Shown here: piece by piece, positions 13,639 to 23,309 of the stretch
Position numbering within the stretch: the first letter of the stretch is position 1
Layout: each line of letters begins with the position of its first letter
Origin: an uncultured Faecalicatena sp.
GTDB lineage: Bacteria > Bacillota > Clostridia > Lachnospirales > Lachnospiraceae
NCBI GenBank assembly: GCA_948468385.1
Contig: CAOKHZ010000040.1
Span: 1 to 33,136 of the forward strand
Direction: 5' to 3'
Length of the DNA stretch: 33,136 nucleotides
Position numbers and translations under genes: made by a program
Notes under the pieces: model-generated
Told to the model about the DNA's origin: nothing
The model's database searches: none
What the model saw: only the letters and a program-made list of their open reading frames with translations

Positions 13639-15597
13639 ATGATTGTAAAAATGAAGTTCATCAATATTTCCGGGCCGCGCCAGGATATTGACCGCGTGAC
13701 GGACCGCTATCTGTCCAAGTATGAAATACAGCTTGAGTCGGCATTGTCCGAATTAAAGACGGTTGACAACCTGCGTCCGTTCGTGGAAACCAATCCTTAT
13801 CGGGACGCGCTTTCACAAGCGGAGCAGTTTGCGGGCTACGTGGAAAACCAGGACCAGGTCACGCCGGACAGCCGCTTGGCACTCAATGAAATGTTTGAGT
13901 TAATCCGCACCGTCTCGGAAGAGTACCAAAACCTGCAGGATAAAAAGGGGCGGCTGCAGGGCTCGATTGACGACATGCGCGCCCGCCAGCAAATTATCGC
14001 CCCGTTTCGTCCATTGGACTTTCACTTACAGGACGTTTTAAACTTTAAGTTTATCGCTTATCGGTTTGGAAAGCTGCCACTGGAATATTACCATAAGCTG
14101 CAAAAATATCTGGATGACAACCTCAACGCCATTTTCGTGGAAGGTGAACACGACGACAGCTTCGTCTACGGCGCATACTTTGTCTCCCCCGGCGAATCCG
14201 CCAGGATTGACACGATTTTCCGTTCCCTGCATTTTGAACGGATTTCGTTCGAGGGCGAATACCATGGCACCCCGACGGAAGCGTACTTAAAATTGGAGCG
14301 GGAAATCGGCAAGACCACGGCACGTATGGAGGAACTGGAAGAGGAAGTGGCCGCCCTGATAAACAAACGGGCCGCGCAGCTTATCGCCACGCGGAACCGC
14401 TTGGAAGAGCTGGCCAACAACTTCGACGTCCGCAAGATGGCCGCCCGCATGGGGGACAATCAGGAGGATTCCTACATCCTTTGCGGATGGATGGCTGAAG
14501 ACGACATCGCGAAGTTTCAGGAGGAAGCCAAGAACGACGACAACATTTTCATCATGGTGGAGGAAGACCGGGAATCCTACTTCGGCACGCCTCCCACCAA
14601 GCTGAAAAACCCGAAACTGTTCAAGCCATTTGAAATGTACGTGCAGATGTACGGCCTCCCCGCCCACGACGAGATGGATCCGACCATGCTGGTGGGACTT
14701 ACTTATTCCTTCATCTTCGGAGCGATGTTTGGCGACGTGGGACACGGGCTTTTGCTATTTTTAGGCGGAGGACTGCTATACTTGAAAAAGAAGATTCCCC
14801 TCGCGGGCATCATTTCCTGCGCAGGCATCTTCTCCACGATTTTTGGTTTCCTTTTCGGCAGTATCTTTGGATTTGAGGATATTTTGCAGCCCTTGTGGCT
14901 ACGCCCCATCGAACATATGACGACATTGCCTTTCATCGGCAAGCTAAACACCGTGTTCGTCGTCTCCGTCGCGTTCGGCATGGGCGTCATCTTGTTCGCG
15001 ATGATTTTGCATATTATCACGGCCGCCAAAAACCGCGACGTGGGCGCCACCTGGTTTGACTCCAACGGCGTGGCGGGACTTGTATTTTACGGCGCGATCG
15101 TGGCCACCATCATATTGTTCATGACCGGCCACAAGGTGCCGGCCGCCGGCGTCCTGGTCGTGATGTTCGTGCTTCCGTTGCTCGTAATATTGTTCAAGGA
15201 GCCGCTGACGAAAGCCGTCACCAAGAGCACGGAAAAAATGGAGGAAAGCAAGGTCATGTTCCTCGTCCAGGGCATTTTTGAACTGGTGGAAATACTGCTA
15301 AGCTACTTCTCCAACACGATTTCCTTCGTGCGTATCGGCGCGTTCGCCATCAGCCACGCCGCCATGATGGAAGTCGTGCTGCAGCTTTCCGGCGCGGAGA
15401 GCGGTAGTCCGAACTGGATCGTGGTCGTGCTTGGAAACATTTTCGTATGTGCCTTTGAAGGCCTTATCGTCGGCATTCAGGTACTGCGTTTGGAATATTA
15501 TGAATTGTTCAGCCGCTTCTACAAGGGCTCCGGACGGGCATTTGCCCCTTATAAGAATAAGAACGGCCAAAACAAAAAGGCCGCCGCAAAACACTAA
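13639..15597 (+). CDS. ntpI: V-type ATPase subunit I (membrane stator, a-subunit)
   Basis: The product is 652 aa from the ATG at 13639 (GGGAGG 8 bases upstream); the frame is open further upstream but overlaps the hairpin and ntpC. The N-terminal half (about 1-340) is soluble and coiled-coil rich, binding the peripheral stalks. The C-terminal half has about seven to eight membrane segments, beginning with the D-P-T-M-L-V-G-L-T-Y-S-F-I-F-G-A-M-F-G-D-V-G-H-G motif. The essential arginine facing the c ring is in S-F-V-R-I-G-A-F-A-I-S-H near the C-terminus. It forms the ion path with subunit K. Confidence 0.95.
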   Translation: MIVKMKFINISGPRQDIDRVTDRYLSKYEIQLESALSELKTVDNLRPFVETNPYRDALSQAEQFAGYVENQDQVTPDSRLALNEMFELIRTVSEEYQNLQDKKGRLQGSIDDMRARQQIIAPFRPLDFHLQDVLNFKFIAYRFGKLPLEYYHKLQKYLDDNLNAIFVEGEHDDSFVYGAYFVSPGESARIDTIFRSLHFERISFEGEYHGTPTEAYLKLEREIGKTTARMEELEEEVAALINKRAAQLIATRNRLEELANNFDVRKMAARMGDNQEDSYILCGWMAEDDIAKFQEEAKNDDNIFIMVEEDRESYFGTPPTKLKNPKLFKPFEMYVQMYGLPAHDEMDPTMLVGLTYSFIFGAMFGDVGHGLLLFLGGGLLYLKKKIPLAGIISCAGIFSTIFGFLFGSIFGFEDILQPLWLRPIEHMTTLPFIGKLNTVFVVSVAFGMGVILFAMILHIITAAKNRDVGATWFDSNGVAGLVFYGAIVATIILFMTGHKVPAAGVLVVMFVLPLLVILFKEPLTKAVTKSTEKMEESKVMFLVQGIFELVEILLSYFSNTISFVRIGAFAISHAAMMEVVLQLSGAESGSPNWIVVVLGNIFVCAFEGLIVGIQVLRLEYYELFSRFYKGSGRAFAPYKNKNGQNKKAAAKH

Positions 15598-15626
15598 AAA
15601 TATAATTTAGAAGGAGGAATTTTATC

Positions 15627-16058
15627 ATGACACTCGCAACAAAACTCATTCTTATCGCTGCTTTGGTATTAAGCATCATTATCCCGTTTGGGTATTTCCT
15701 GCTGGGGGAAAAGAACAAGAAACGTTATAAAAGGAGCATTGGCGTAAACGCCTTCTTTTTCTTCGGCGCGCTCGCCGTGGCCTCCATCATGATGCTCGGC
15801 GGACCTTCCGTAAAGGCGGCCGGTGAAGAAGCGGCGGCAAGCCTTTCCACCGGACTTGGTTACATCGCGGCCGCACTGGTTACCGGTTTATCCTGTGTCG
15901 GCGGCGGCATCGCCGTGGCAAGCGCGGCAAGCGCGGCTCTTGGCGCATTAAGCGAAGACGGCAGCATTTTCGGTAAGTCCATGATTTTCGTGGCCATGGC
16001 CGAGGGCGTGTGCTTGTACGGCCTGATTATCTCTTTCATGATTCTGGGACAATTATAA
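15627..16058 (+). CDS. ntpK: V-type ATPase subunit K (membrane rotor proteolipid)
   Basis: The product is 143 aa with four hydrophobic segments (about 4-26, 40-58, 73-105 and 116-140). The last two form the classical c-type hairpin, with G-G-G-I-A-V-A-S-A-A-S-A-A-L-G and the ion-binding carboxylate Glu126 in A-M-A-E-G-V-C-L-Y-G. The first two are less conserved, separated by a K-K-R-Y-K-R loop, and carry no carboxylate, so each subunit would bind one ion. Whether that is sodium or proton cannot be settled from the sequence. The start has AAGGAGG upstream. One base separates it from subunit F. Confidence 0.93.
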   Translation: MTLATKLILIAALVLSIIIPFGYFLLGEKNKKRYKRSIGVNAFFFFGALAVASIMMLGGPSVKAAGEEAAASLSTGLGYIAAALVTGLSCVGGGIAVASAASAALGALSEDGSIFGKSMIFVAMAEGVCLYGLIISFMILGQL

Positions 16059-16059
16059 G

Positions 16060-16368
16060 ATGAAAATGTACCTTATCAGTGATAATGTCGACACCTATAC
16101 GGGAATGCGCCTGGCCGGCGTGGACGGCGTGGTCGTCCACGAACGCGAGGAGCTTCGGGAGGAATTGGAAAAGGTGCTGCATGACAAGAGCATCGGCATC
16201 GTGCTTTTGACGGAAAAGTTCGGGCAGGAATTTCCCGACATCATTGACCGTTTCCGCCTTGAGCAAAGCATTCCCCTATTGATTGAAATTCCCGACAGGC
16301 ACGGAACCGGCCGTAAAAAGGACTTTATCACTTCTTATATCACGGAAGCAATAGGATTGAAACTATAA
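16060..16368 (+). CDS. ntpG: V-type ATPase subunit F (rotor)
   Basis: The product is 102 aa, the typical size. It has the Rossmann-like pattern of subunit F: Y-L-I-S-D-N-V-D-T-Y-T-G-M-R-L-A-G-V-D-G at the start, then I-G-I-V-L-L-T-E-K and a late S-I-P-L-L-I-E-I-P. It sits on the central rotor with subunit D. It starts one base after the K stop codon and is probably translated by coupling. E. hirae naming (ntpG) is used. Confidence 0.9.
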   Translation: MKMYLISDNVDTYTGMRLAGVDGVVVHEREELREELEKVLHDKSIGIVLLTEKFGQEFPDIIDRFRLEQSIPLLIEIPDRHGTGRKKDFITSYITEAIGLKL

Positions 16369-16396
16369 AATGCTCTCATAGCGAGGAGTGACTTTT

Positions 16397-16984
16397 ATGA
16401 CTCTGGATGAAAAAATAGCACATTTACAAGCCACCTCCATGGAGGAGGCACGCGCGGAAGGAAATTCCATCATAGATTCCTACCGTGACGCACTGGAAAG
16501 GGTTTTCCAGGAACACAAGGAAGAAATGACCAGGCAATCCGAACTGCGCATCAAATCGGAAAACATGAACGCCAGGCAGCAGCTCAGCCAGGCGGCGGCC
16601 AAGGCGCAGTTAGAATTGAAACGCCAATACAGCAAAATCGCGCAAGAGCTTAAGGACAAAGTCTTTGACGAGGCGGGCATACTGGTTCAGGAATACATGA
16701 AAACCGAAGAATACGTAAATTTCTTGGTGGCATGCATCCGCAAGGCACTTAGCTTTGCCAACGGGGAGCCGGTCACGATTTATATCAACCCGACGGACGA
16801 AGCCCGCAAAGATGCCCTTGAGGCGGAAACCGGCACCAGCCTAACTGTCAGCAAGGAAGACTTTATCGGCGGCACGAGATGTGTCATTCGCGGACGCAAC
16901 GTCCTGATTGACAACTCGTTCAAGACGCAGTTACGCAATGAATATGACAACTTTATGTTCCGGGGAGGTGAGGGCATTGTATAA
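16397..16984 (+). CDS. ntpE: V-type ATPase subunit E (peripheral stalk)
   Basis: The product is about 195 aa from the ATG at 16397, which has GAGGAG at 8 bases. A long charged helix (about 1-100) pairs with the small stalk subunit; the C-terminal part (about 100-195) is the globular head-binding domain ending in D-F-I-G-G-T-R-C-V-I-R-G-R-N-V-L-I-D-N-S-F. The gene overlaps the start of subunit A by 8 bases. Confidence 0.92.
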   Translation: MTLDEKIAHLQATSMEEARAEGNSIIDSYRDALERVFQEHKEEMTRQSELRIKSENMNARQQLSQAAAKAQLELKRQYSKIAQELKDKVFDEAGILVQEYMKTEEYVNFLVACIRKALSFANGEPVTIYINPTDEARKDALEAETGTSLTVSKEDFIGGTRCVIRGRNVLIDNSFKTQLRNEYDNFMFRGGEGIV

Positions 16985-18746
16985 TAATATCGGTACGATT
17001 TACGGTGTCAACGGCCCCGTCATCTACCTGAAAGGAAATACGGGATTTAAAATGTCGGAGATGGTTTACGTTGGCAAGGAAAGGCTGGTCGGCGAAGTCA
17101 TCGCGCTCGACAAGGACTTGACGACGATACAAGTCTATGAGGAAACATCCGGGTTACGGCCCGGCGAGGAGGTCATCGCGACGGGTGACGCCGTTTCCGT
17201 GACGCTTGCCCCCGGCATCCTGAACAATATCTTTGACGGAATCGAACGCCCTCTGGAGCGTATCGCCGAAACCGGCGGCGCGTTTATCACCAGGGGTGTC
17301 AGCGTGGATTCCCTTGACCGCGCCAAAAAATGGCCGACCCATCTCACCGTTTCCGTGGGGGACTACCTGCATGGCGGCACGATTATCGCCGAAGTGCCGG
17401 AGACCCGCGCCATCATGCACAAGTGCATGGTTCCGCCGGACGTGGAGGGAACCGTGACAAGCGTCGTTCCCGACGGGGAGTACACGATTGACGACGTGCT
17501 CGTCACCATCCGACTAAACACCGGCGAGACAAAGGAACTGACCATGACCCAGCGTTGGCCGATTCGCGTCGCCAGGCCGACCCAACACCGTTTTTCGGCA
17601 TCAATTCCCCTGGTCACGGGACAACGTATCATCGACACGATGTTCCCGATTGCCAAAGGCGGCACCGCCGCGATCCCAGGCGGATTTGGCACCGGAAAGA
17701 CGATGACGCAGCACCAGATTGCCAAATGGTCCGACGCGGACATCATCATTTACATCGGCTGCGGCGAACGTGGAAACGAGATGACGCAGGTTCTGGAAGA
17801 ATTCGGTGAATTGATTGATCCCAAGAGCGGCAACCCCCTGATGGATCGCACGACCTTGATTGCCAATACCTCCAACATGCCGGTGGCGGCCCGCGAGGCG
17901 AGCATTTACACCGGACTTACGTTGGCCGAATATTACCGCGACATGGGCTACGACGTGGCCATCATGGCCGACTCCACCTCCCGCTGGGCGGAAGCCTTGC
18001 GCGAGTTGTCCGGCCGTCTGGAGGAGATGCCGGCCGAGGAAGGCTTCCCGGCATATCTCGCCTCGAGGCTGTCCGCCTTTTACGAGAGGGCCGGCATGAT
18101 GCACAACTTAAACGGAACCGACGGTTCGGTCAGCATCATCGGAGCCGTGTCCCCGCAGGGAGGCGATTTCTCCGAACCGGTCACGCAAAATACCAAGCGC
18201 TTTGTCCGCTGTTTCTGGGGACTTGACAAGAGCCTTGCTTACTCGCGGCATTTTCCGGCCATTCATTGGCTGACTAGTTACAGTGAGTATCTAAGCGACC
18301 TTGCCCCATGGTATCAGGAGCACGTGTCCCCAAAATTCGTGGACTATCGAAACCGCATCATGGCCCTTTTGAACTCGGAGAGCAGCCTGATGGAAATCGT
18401 CAAGCTGATTGGCAGCGACGTATTGCCTGACGACCAGAAGCTGGTTCTGGAAATCGCCCGCGTCATCCGCCTGGGATTCCTGCAGCAAAACGCCTTCCAC
18501 AAGGACGACACCTGCGTTTCCATGGAAAAGCAATTTTTGATGATGGACACGATTTTATATCTTTATGAGCAATCGCGCGCGCTCGTGGCGATGGGACATC
18601 CGATGTCCGTCTTGCGGGCGGAAAATATTTTCGACAAAGTCATCGCGATTAAATACGACGTGCCAAATGACCGGCCGGAAATGTTCGCCCAATATCATCA
18701 GGATATCGACGCATTTTACCAGCGGGTACTGGAAAAGAACGCATAA
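16977..18746 (+). CDS. ntpA: V-type ATPase catalytic subunit A
   Basis: Catalytic subunit that couples ATP hydrolysis or synthesis to ion movement. About 589 aa from a TTG start at 16977, chosen because GGGGAGG lies 8 bases upstream and the protein then begins at the usual G-T-I-Y-G-V-N-G-P-V beta-barrel. The non-homologous insert is seen around 115-190. Walker A is G-G-F-G-T-G-K-T (about 235-242), followed by I-Y-I-G-C-G-E-R-G-N-E with the catalytic Glu. The M-A-D-S-T-S-R-W-A-E-A-L-R-E segment is also typical. The TTG start and the 8-base overlap with subunit E suggest coupled translation. Confidence 0.96.
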   Translation: MYNNIGTIYGVNGPVIYLKGNTGFKMSEMVYVGKERLVGEVIALDKDLTTIQVYEETSGLRPGEEVIATGDAVSVTLAPGILNNIFDGIERPLERIAETGGAFITRGVSVDSLDRAKKWPTHLTVSVGDYLHGGTIIAEVPETRAIMHKCMVPPDVEGTVTSVVPDGEYTIDDVLVTIRLNTGETKELTMTQRWPIRVARPTQHRFSASIPLVTGQRIIDTMFPIAKGGTAAIPGGFGTGKTMTQHQIAKWSDADIIIYIGCGERGNEMTQVLEEFGELIDPKSGNPLMDRTTLIANTSNMPVAAREASIYTGLTLAEYYRDMGYDVAIMADSTSRWAEALRELSGRLEEMPAEEGFPAYLASRLSAFYERAGMMHNLNGTDGSVSIIGAVSPQGGDFSEPVTQNTKRFVRCFWGLDKSLAYSRHFPAIHWLTSYSEYLSDLAPWYQEHVSPKFVDYRNRIMALLNSESSLMEIVKLIGSDVLPDDQKLVLEIARVIRLGFLQQNAFHKDDTCVSMEKQFLMMDTILYLYEQSRALVAMGHPMSVLRAENIFDKVIAIKYDVPNDRPEMFAQYHQDIDAFYQRVLEKNA

Positions 18747-18761
18747 GGAGGGAAATGTGCC

Positions 18762-20150
18762 ATGTCAATTGAATATTTAGGCTTAAGCAGTATCAACGGA
18801 CCCTTGATTGCAATTGAGGGCGTACAAGACGCTTTCTTTGACGAAATCGTGGAATTTGTCGTAAGCGGCAACGAGCGCAAGCTTGGCCGCATCGTGGAAA
18901 TATATGAGGACAAGGCGGTTATCCAGGTGTTCGAGGGAACGGACAACATGTCCCTTTTAAACACGCACACGCGCCTTACTGGGCATCCGATGGAGATTTC
19001 GCTCTCCCCCGACATACTCGGGCGTACCTTTAACGGTATCGGGCAGCCCATCGACGACATGGGGCCGATTACCTCCAACTTGAAGCGCGACGTGAACGGC
19101 CTGCCGCTAAATCCGGTGACGCGCGAATATCCGCGCAACTATATTCGCACCGGCATCTCGGCCATTGACGGCCTGACCACGCTGATTCGCGGCCAGAAAC
19201 TACCCATTTTCTCTGGAAATGGATTGCCGCACGACCAGCTTGCCGCGCAAATCGTAAAGCAGGCTTCCTTAGGGGATGATTCCGACGAAGAATTCGCCAT
19301 CGTCTTTGCCGCCATGGGCGTCAAGCATGACGTGGCCGACTTCTTCCGCCGTACCTTCGAGGAAAGCGGCGTGGCCGACCACGTGGCGATGTTTCTAAAC
19401 CTGGCCAACGACCCCGTCGTGGAACGGCTGATTACGCCCAAGGTAGCCCTGACCGCCGCCGAATATCTGGCTTTTGAACAAAACATGCATATACTGGTCA
19501 TCCTGACGGACATGACTTCGTTTGCCGAGGCCATGCGCGAGGTTTCCTCCTCAAAGGGAGAAATTCCCAGCCGAAAAGGATTTCCAGGTTATTTATATAG
19601 TGAATTGGCGACCATTTATGAGCGCGCCGGCATCGTGCAGGGCAAAAACGGCTCCGTGACGCAACTGCCCATTTTGACGATGCCAAACGACGACATCACG
19701 CACCCGATTCCTGACTTGACAGGATACATTACCGAGGGGCAAATCGTATTGGATCGCGGACTGCACAGCCAGTCCATTTACCCGCCGATTAACATCCTGC
19801 CCTCCTTGTCACGTCTGATGAAGGACGGCATCGGCGAAGGTTACACGAGGGATGACCATCAAGACCTTGCCAACCAGCTTTTCTCCGCTTATGCGAAAGT
19901 GGGGGAGGCCAGGAACTTGGCATCCGTCATCGGCGAGGACGAATTGTCGCCAATTGACAAGAAATACCTGGAATTCGGCAAGGAGTTTGAAGAACGCTAC
20001 ATCGGCCAAAGGCTCTTTGAAAACCGTAGCATTGAGACGACGCTGAATCTTGGCTGGGAGTTGCTTGGGAAGCTTCCGAGAGAAGAGCTTGACCGTGTCA
20101 ACACGAAGATACTGGATAAGTATTACGTGCCCGCGCCAGTGGAGGAATAA
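18762..20150 (+). CDS. ntpB: V-type ATPase regulatory subunit B
   Basis: Non-catalytic nucleotide-binding partner of subunit A in the A3B3 head. The product is 462 aa, the usual length. It begins with [12 protein letters not shown], lacks a Walker A loop ([11 protein letters not shown] in its place) as expected, and contains [20 protein letters not shown] and [16 protein letters not shown] lies about 10 bases before the ATG. Gene D follows 3 bases after the stop codon. Confidence 0.96.
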   Translation: MSIEYLGLSSINGPLIAIEGVQDAFFDEIVEFVVSGNERKLGRIVEIYEDKAVIQVFEGTDNMSLLNTHTRLTGHPMEISLSPDILGRTFNGIGQPIDDMGPITSNLKRDVNGLPLNPVTREYPRNYIRTGISAIDGLTTLIRGQKLPIFSGNGLPHDQLAAQIVKQASLGDDSDEEFAIVFAAMGVKHDVADFFRRTFEESGVADHVAMFLNLANDPVVERLITPKVALTAAEYLAFEQNMHILVILTDMTSFAEAMREVSSSKGEIPSRKGFPGYLYSELATIYERAGIVQGKNGSVTQLPILTMPNDDITHPIPDLTGYITEGQIVLDRGLHSQSIYPPINILPSLSRLMKDGIGEGYTRDDHQDLANQLFSAYAKVGEARNLASVIGEDELSPIDKKYLEFGKEFEERYIGQRLFENRSIETTLNLGWELLGKLPREELDRVNTKILDKYYVPAPVEE

Positions 20151-20153
20151 ACG

Positions 20154-20777
20154 ATGGATCCAAAAACATTTCCTACCAAGGGAAATCTTATGCTTGCGAA
20201 AAATTCGCTGGTCTTGGCCAAGCAGGGCTACGAACTGATGGACAAAAAACGGAATATTTTGATTCGCGAACTGATGGATTTGATTGACGAGGCACGCGGT
20301 ATCCAAGAGGAAATTGACGAGACGTTCACCTATGCGTACAAATGCCTCCAGAACGCCAATATCGAACACGGAATCAACATGGTGGCGCAGCTTGCCTACA
20401 CGGTTCCAATCGAAAATTCCATCACCATTCAGACCCGGAGTATCATGGGTACCGAAATTCCCCATGTGAAATACATTCCGGCGGGTGACTTCCCCACGTA
20501 CTCCTTTAGTGGGACGAACGAGACCATCGACATGGCCACCAAGGCTTTCCAACGGGTGAAAACTTTGACCATCAAACTGTCGATGGTGGAAAATGCGGCC
20601 TATCGGTTGGCGAACAACATCAAAAAGACGCAGAAACGCGCCAACGCCCTGCAAAATATCACGATTCCCATGTACACCGAACTGGTGCATAATATCACCA
20701 ACGCGCTGGAGGAAAAGGAGCGGGAAGAGTTTACCAGGCTGAAAGTCATCAAGCGGATGCAAGAAAAGAGACAATAG
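20154..20777 (+). CDS. ntpD: V-type ATPase subunit D (rotor shaft)
   Basis: The product is 207 aa, forming the two long antiparallel helices of the rotor that turn inside the A3B3 head. The start P-T-K-G-N-L-M-L-A-K-N-S-L-V-L-A-K-Q-G-Y-E-L-M-D-K-K-R-N-I-L and the C-terminal R-R/K-T-x-x-R-A-N-A-L-Q-N region are typical. Last of the nine ATPase genes; no clear terminator follows, and an acyltransferase gene begins 43 bases later. Confidence 0.95.
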   Translation: MDPKTFPTKGNLMLAKNSLVLAKQGYELMDKKRNILIRELMDLIDEARGIQEEIDETFTYAYKCLQNANIEHGINMVAQLAYTVPIENSITIQTRSIMGTEIPHVKYIPAGDFPTYSFSGTNETIDMATKAFQRVKTLTIKLSMVENAAYRLANNIKKTQKRANALQNITIPMYTELVHNITNALEEKEREEFTRLKVIKRMQEKRQ

Positions 20778-20820
20778 CGAAACACTCAAAGCGGCTCTGG
20801 CCGTGGAAAGGAACACGACC

Positions 20821-21738
20821 ATGGCAGATAACACAGTTACAACAAAACACTCCCATAACAAGAAGTCCCGTAATCCGGCACTCGACCGGATGAAGGGATT
20901 TCTTGTCATTGGGATGGTTCTTTCACATACGCTCAATTTTTTCCCGATCGGTACGCCTTTCTTTTGCGTCGTATTTTCCACCTATATTTCCACGATGACG
21001 TTCCCCGGCTTCCTATTCGTACTTGGCTATGTCTCGCAGTACGCTTATTTTTCCAAAGAAAGGGGCTATGCGGCCAAACGTATCATATCAGGCTTTTTTA
21101 AATCCTTGCTCGCCTTGTACGTGTGCGGAATATTTTTCACGCTCTTCATGCAAAGAGACTTCTCCTTGCAAGGCATCGTTGACAAGTTACTTCTTAGAGA
21201 ATTGCCATCCTATTCGGAATTCTTATTAAGCTTTGCCCTGCTTTACCTCCTGATGCTTTTGTTTTTCCCATTCATAAAAAACATGTCCGACCGGACAATC
21301 CTGCTTTTATGCGCATGCTCCGTCGTAATGACGTTTTTCCCTTATCGCCTCGTCACGCACCCGGTTCTGGCAAGCCTCGTCGGATGCGAAAATCTCTGCA
21401 CGTTCCCACTGGCACAGTATGGGATATACTTTCTGATGGGACTCTACCTTTGCCGTAAAAAAATCGTCTTCCATAAATGGATTTGCCCGCTCTCGCTCCT
21501 TTGCACCACGTGTTACCTCGCATACCATTTGATTTTGTGGAAAGGCCCCGTACTCTTTCCGGCAACCTTTGCCCGGGTGCTTGGTACGACCGGAATCGTT
21601 TATACCTATTATCTCATTTCACAAAAAAGCTTTGGGAAATATGGGGATATGCTGCTCACATTTATTGGAAAGCATACACTTGTCATACTGGTAGTGCATA
21701 ACATACTGCTCTTTACGAGTAACTTTTTACGGTCGTAG
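20821..21738 (+). CDS. Membrane acyltransferase, acyltransferase-3-like
   Basis: The product is about 305 aa from the ATG at 20821 (AAAGGA about 8 bases upstream). It has about nine to ten hydrophobic segments. The N-terminal L-D-R-M-K-G-F-L-V-I-G-M-V-L-S-H matches the D-x-x-R/K-G...H signature of acyltransferase-3 family proteins, which O-acylate cell-surface glycans or lipids, with His in the first membrane helix as the likely catalytic residue. Substrate unknown. It follows the V-ATPase genes on the same strand without a terminator, so it may be co-transcribed, but a functional link is not evident. Confidence 0.75.
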   Translation: MADNTVTTKHSHNKKSRNPALDRMKGFLVIGMVLSHTLNFFPIGTPFFCVVFSTYISTMTFPGFLFVLGYVSQYAYFSKERGYAAKRIISGFFKSLLALYVCGIFFTLFMQRDFSLQGIVDKLLLRELPSYSEFLLSFALLYLLMLLFFPFIKNMSDRTILLLCACSVVMTFFPYRLVTHPVLASLVGCENLCTFPLAQYGIYFLMGLYLCRKKIVFHKWICPLSLLCTTCYLAYHLILWKGPVLFPATFARVLGTTGIVYTYYLISQKSFGKYGDMLLTFIGKHTLVILVVHNILLFTSNFLRS

Positions 21739-21825
21739 GCCGTGCGGCGGTACTGTGTACTGATGGCACACGTTTAGCACGAACCGAAGCGGGAGCGTAG
21801 AAGTGCGCAGCCCATGAATAGTAAC
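21739..21825. repeat. Dispersed intergenic repeat-like segment ending in ATGAATAGTAAC
   Basis: The non-coding sequence after the acyltransferase gene contains a CCGAAGCGGGAGCGTAGAAG segment and ends in ATGAATAGTAAC (21814-21825). Related pieces occur in the trmB leader (CCGAAGCGGAG...GTAGA, about 11906-11925) and in the ntpC-ntpI hairpin (GTGAATAGTAAC). It looks like a degenerate member of a dispersed intergenic family. Confidence 0.45.
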
Positions 21826-21865
21826 AGAAAAGCAATAATTTTCCATTGAAATACTAACTACAAGG

Positions 21866-21894
21866 TTGTGATTTTAGGGAAAGCAAGTTATAAT
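21866..21894 (+). promoter_or_regulatory. Promoter upstream of the decayed AAA-like gene
   Basis: TTGTGA (21866-21871) and a perfect TATAAT (21889-21894) are separated by 17 bases. It lies about 25 bases before the AAAGGAGG of the pseudogene, so a transcript is probably still made. Confidence 0.6.
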
Positions 21895-21931
21895 GTGGGT
21901 AACATAGCACATTTCGAAAGGAGGCAGGGAC

Positions 21932-23175
21932 AACGCGGCGAAAATATTTAATTCAACCGGGGATTGTAAGCCAGAATGGCATTATATGGTTGATTTGACA
22001 ACACGGTTGCAGGAAATAAAGCGAATGGTAGACAACGTAATTGACTTGCCTGCAGGAATTGATGCAAAATTGAATGATTTTTCGGAAGGAGCATCTGGAA
22101 ATGGCACGCTTTCCGGCTTGTTCAGAACGTTAAAAGCTTGGTGCAAGACCTCTGAAAAGAAAATCGTTTTATTTATAGATGAAGTAGACAGTGCATCAAA
22201 CAACCAGATATTCTTGGATTTCTTAGCACAATTGCGGGGTTATTATCTTAAACGAGACACGACACCTACGTTCCAGTCCGTGATTTTAGCGGGTGTGTAT
22301 GATATAAAAAACATCAAAAGAAAATTACGACCAGAAGAGGAACACAAAAGAAACAGTCCTTGGAACGTCGCGGCTGATTTCCTCGTGGACATGAGCTTTT
22401 CCCCGAAGGACATTTCGGGAATGCTAGCGGATTATGAGAAGGATTACCATACGGGCATGGACATCGACGAAATGGCCAAGTTGCTCCATGACTACACCTC
22501 AGGATATCCGTTTTTGGTGTCACGCTTATGCAAGTTGATTGACGAACGAATTGTCAGAGCGGAAAATGACGCAGACAAAAAAAGCTCGTGGACAAAGGAC
22601 GGATTTTTAGAAGCATTAAAGCTATTGTTAGATGAGCGAAACACATTGTTCGAATCACTTGTCAACAAACTGGAGGATTATCCGGAACTCCGCAAATTTG
22701 TTTACGCATTATTGTTCGAAGGGCAAGGCATCCCTTACAGCCCGCTAAATCCGGCTATCGAAATGGCCGAAATGTTTGGATTCATCAAAAAGGGGAATGG
22801 ATACTCCGTGATTTCCAACCGCATTTTCGAAACGGTTCTTTATAATTATTTTATGTCGTTGGAAGACGCTACTTTCTTCTATATCTCAAGCCGATTATCA
22901 ATGGGGTTGGAAATTATTACGTGGAAGCCGAGACCCGGAACCGGGAACGCACGGATGTCATCGTGGACTACCGTGGGGAACAGTTCGTCGTGGAGTTGAA
23001 AATCTGGCGGGGCGAGGCCTATAATACAAGAGGTGAGAAACAACTGACGGATTACCTTGACTATTACCAGCTCAAGAAAGGGTATATGCTGAGTTTCAAT
23101 TTCAACCAGAAAAAGGAAATCGGAATTAGGGAAATCGTGATGGGAGACAAGGTGCTGGTGGAGGCGGTCGTATGA
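21932..23175 (+). pseudogene. Decayed AAA-like ATPase / PD-(D/E)XK nuclease gene
   Basis: The sequence after AAAGGAGG at about 21918 reads in frame as A-K-I-F-N-S-T-G-D-C-K-P-E-W-H-Y-M-V-D, the start of a multicopy AAA-like protein family of Lachnospiraceae, but no ATG is left at the expected place. The Walker A segment that should follow R-M-V-D is missing (apparent deletion of some 60-80 codons near 22035); the Walker B strand I-V-L-F-I-D-E-V-D (about 22165) remains. Near 22880-22895 a second deletion and a frameshift occur. After it another frame carries the C-terminal nuclease part: L-K-P-I-I-N-G-V-G-N-Y-Y, D-V-I-V-D-Y-R-G-E-Q-F-V-V-E-L-K, then Y-L-D-Y-Y. Without the P-loop it cannot be a normal ATPase, though the long frame 21986-22999 could still give a protein. 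Confidence 0.8.
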
Positions 23176-23238
23176 CCGCCCCTGCTCCTCAAGCCATTGC
23201 CCCCTTGAAACTAATGAGAACTTCTATGCAGGCATTGA

Positions 23239-23267
23239 TTGAAATTTATGGCGTGACATGTTATGGT
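23239..23267 (+). promoter_or_regulatory. Possible promoter of the AAA-ATPase-like/DUF1703 gene
   Basis: TTGAAA (23239-23244) and TATGGT (23262-23267) are 17 bases apart, about 43 bases before the ATG at 23310. The match is moderate. Confidence 0.35.
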
Positions 23268-23309
23268 ATTGACATGATGATATCAAAATGGCGAAGGGAG
23301 GCGTTTTGC

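Noticed and set aside
19809-20981. Long minus-strand frame of 390 codons opposite ntpB and ntpD
   Set aside because: It is antisense to two clearly conserved V-ATPase genes and has no recognisable domain; long antisense frames are expected in codon-biased GC-rich genes.
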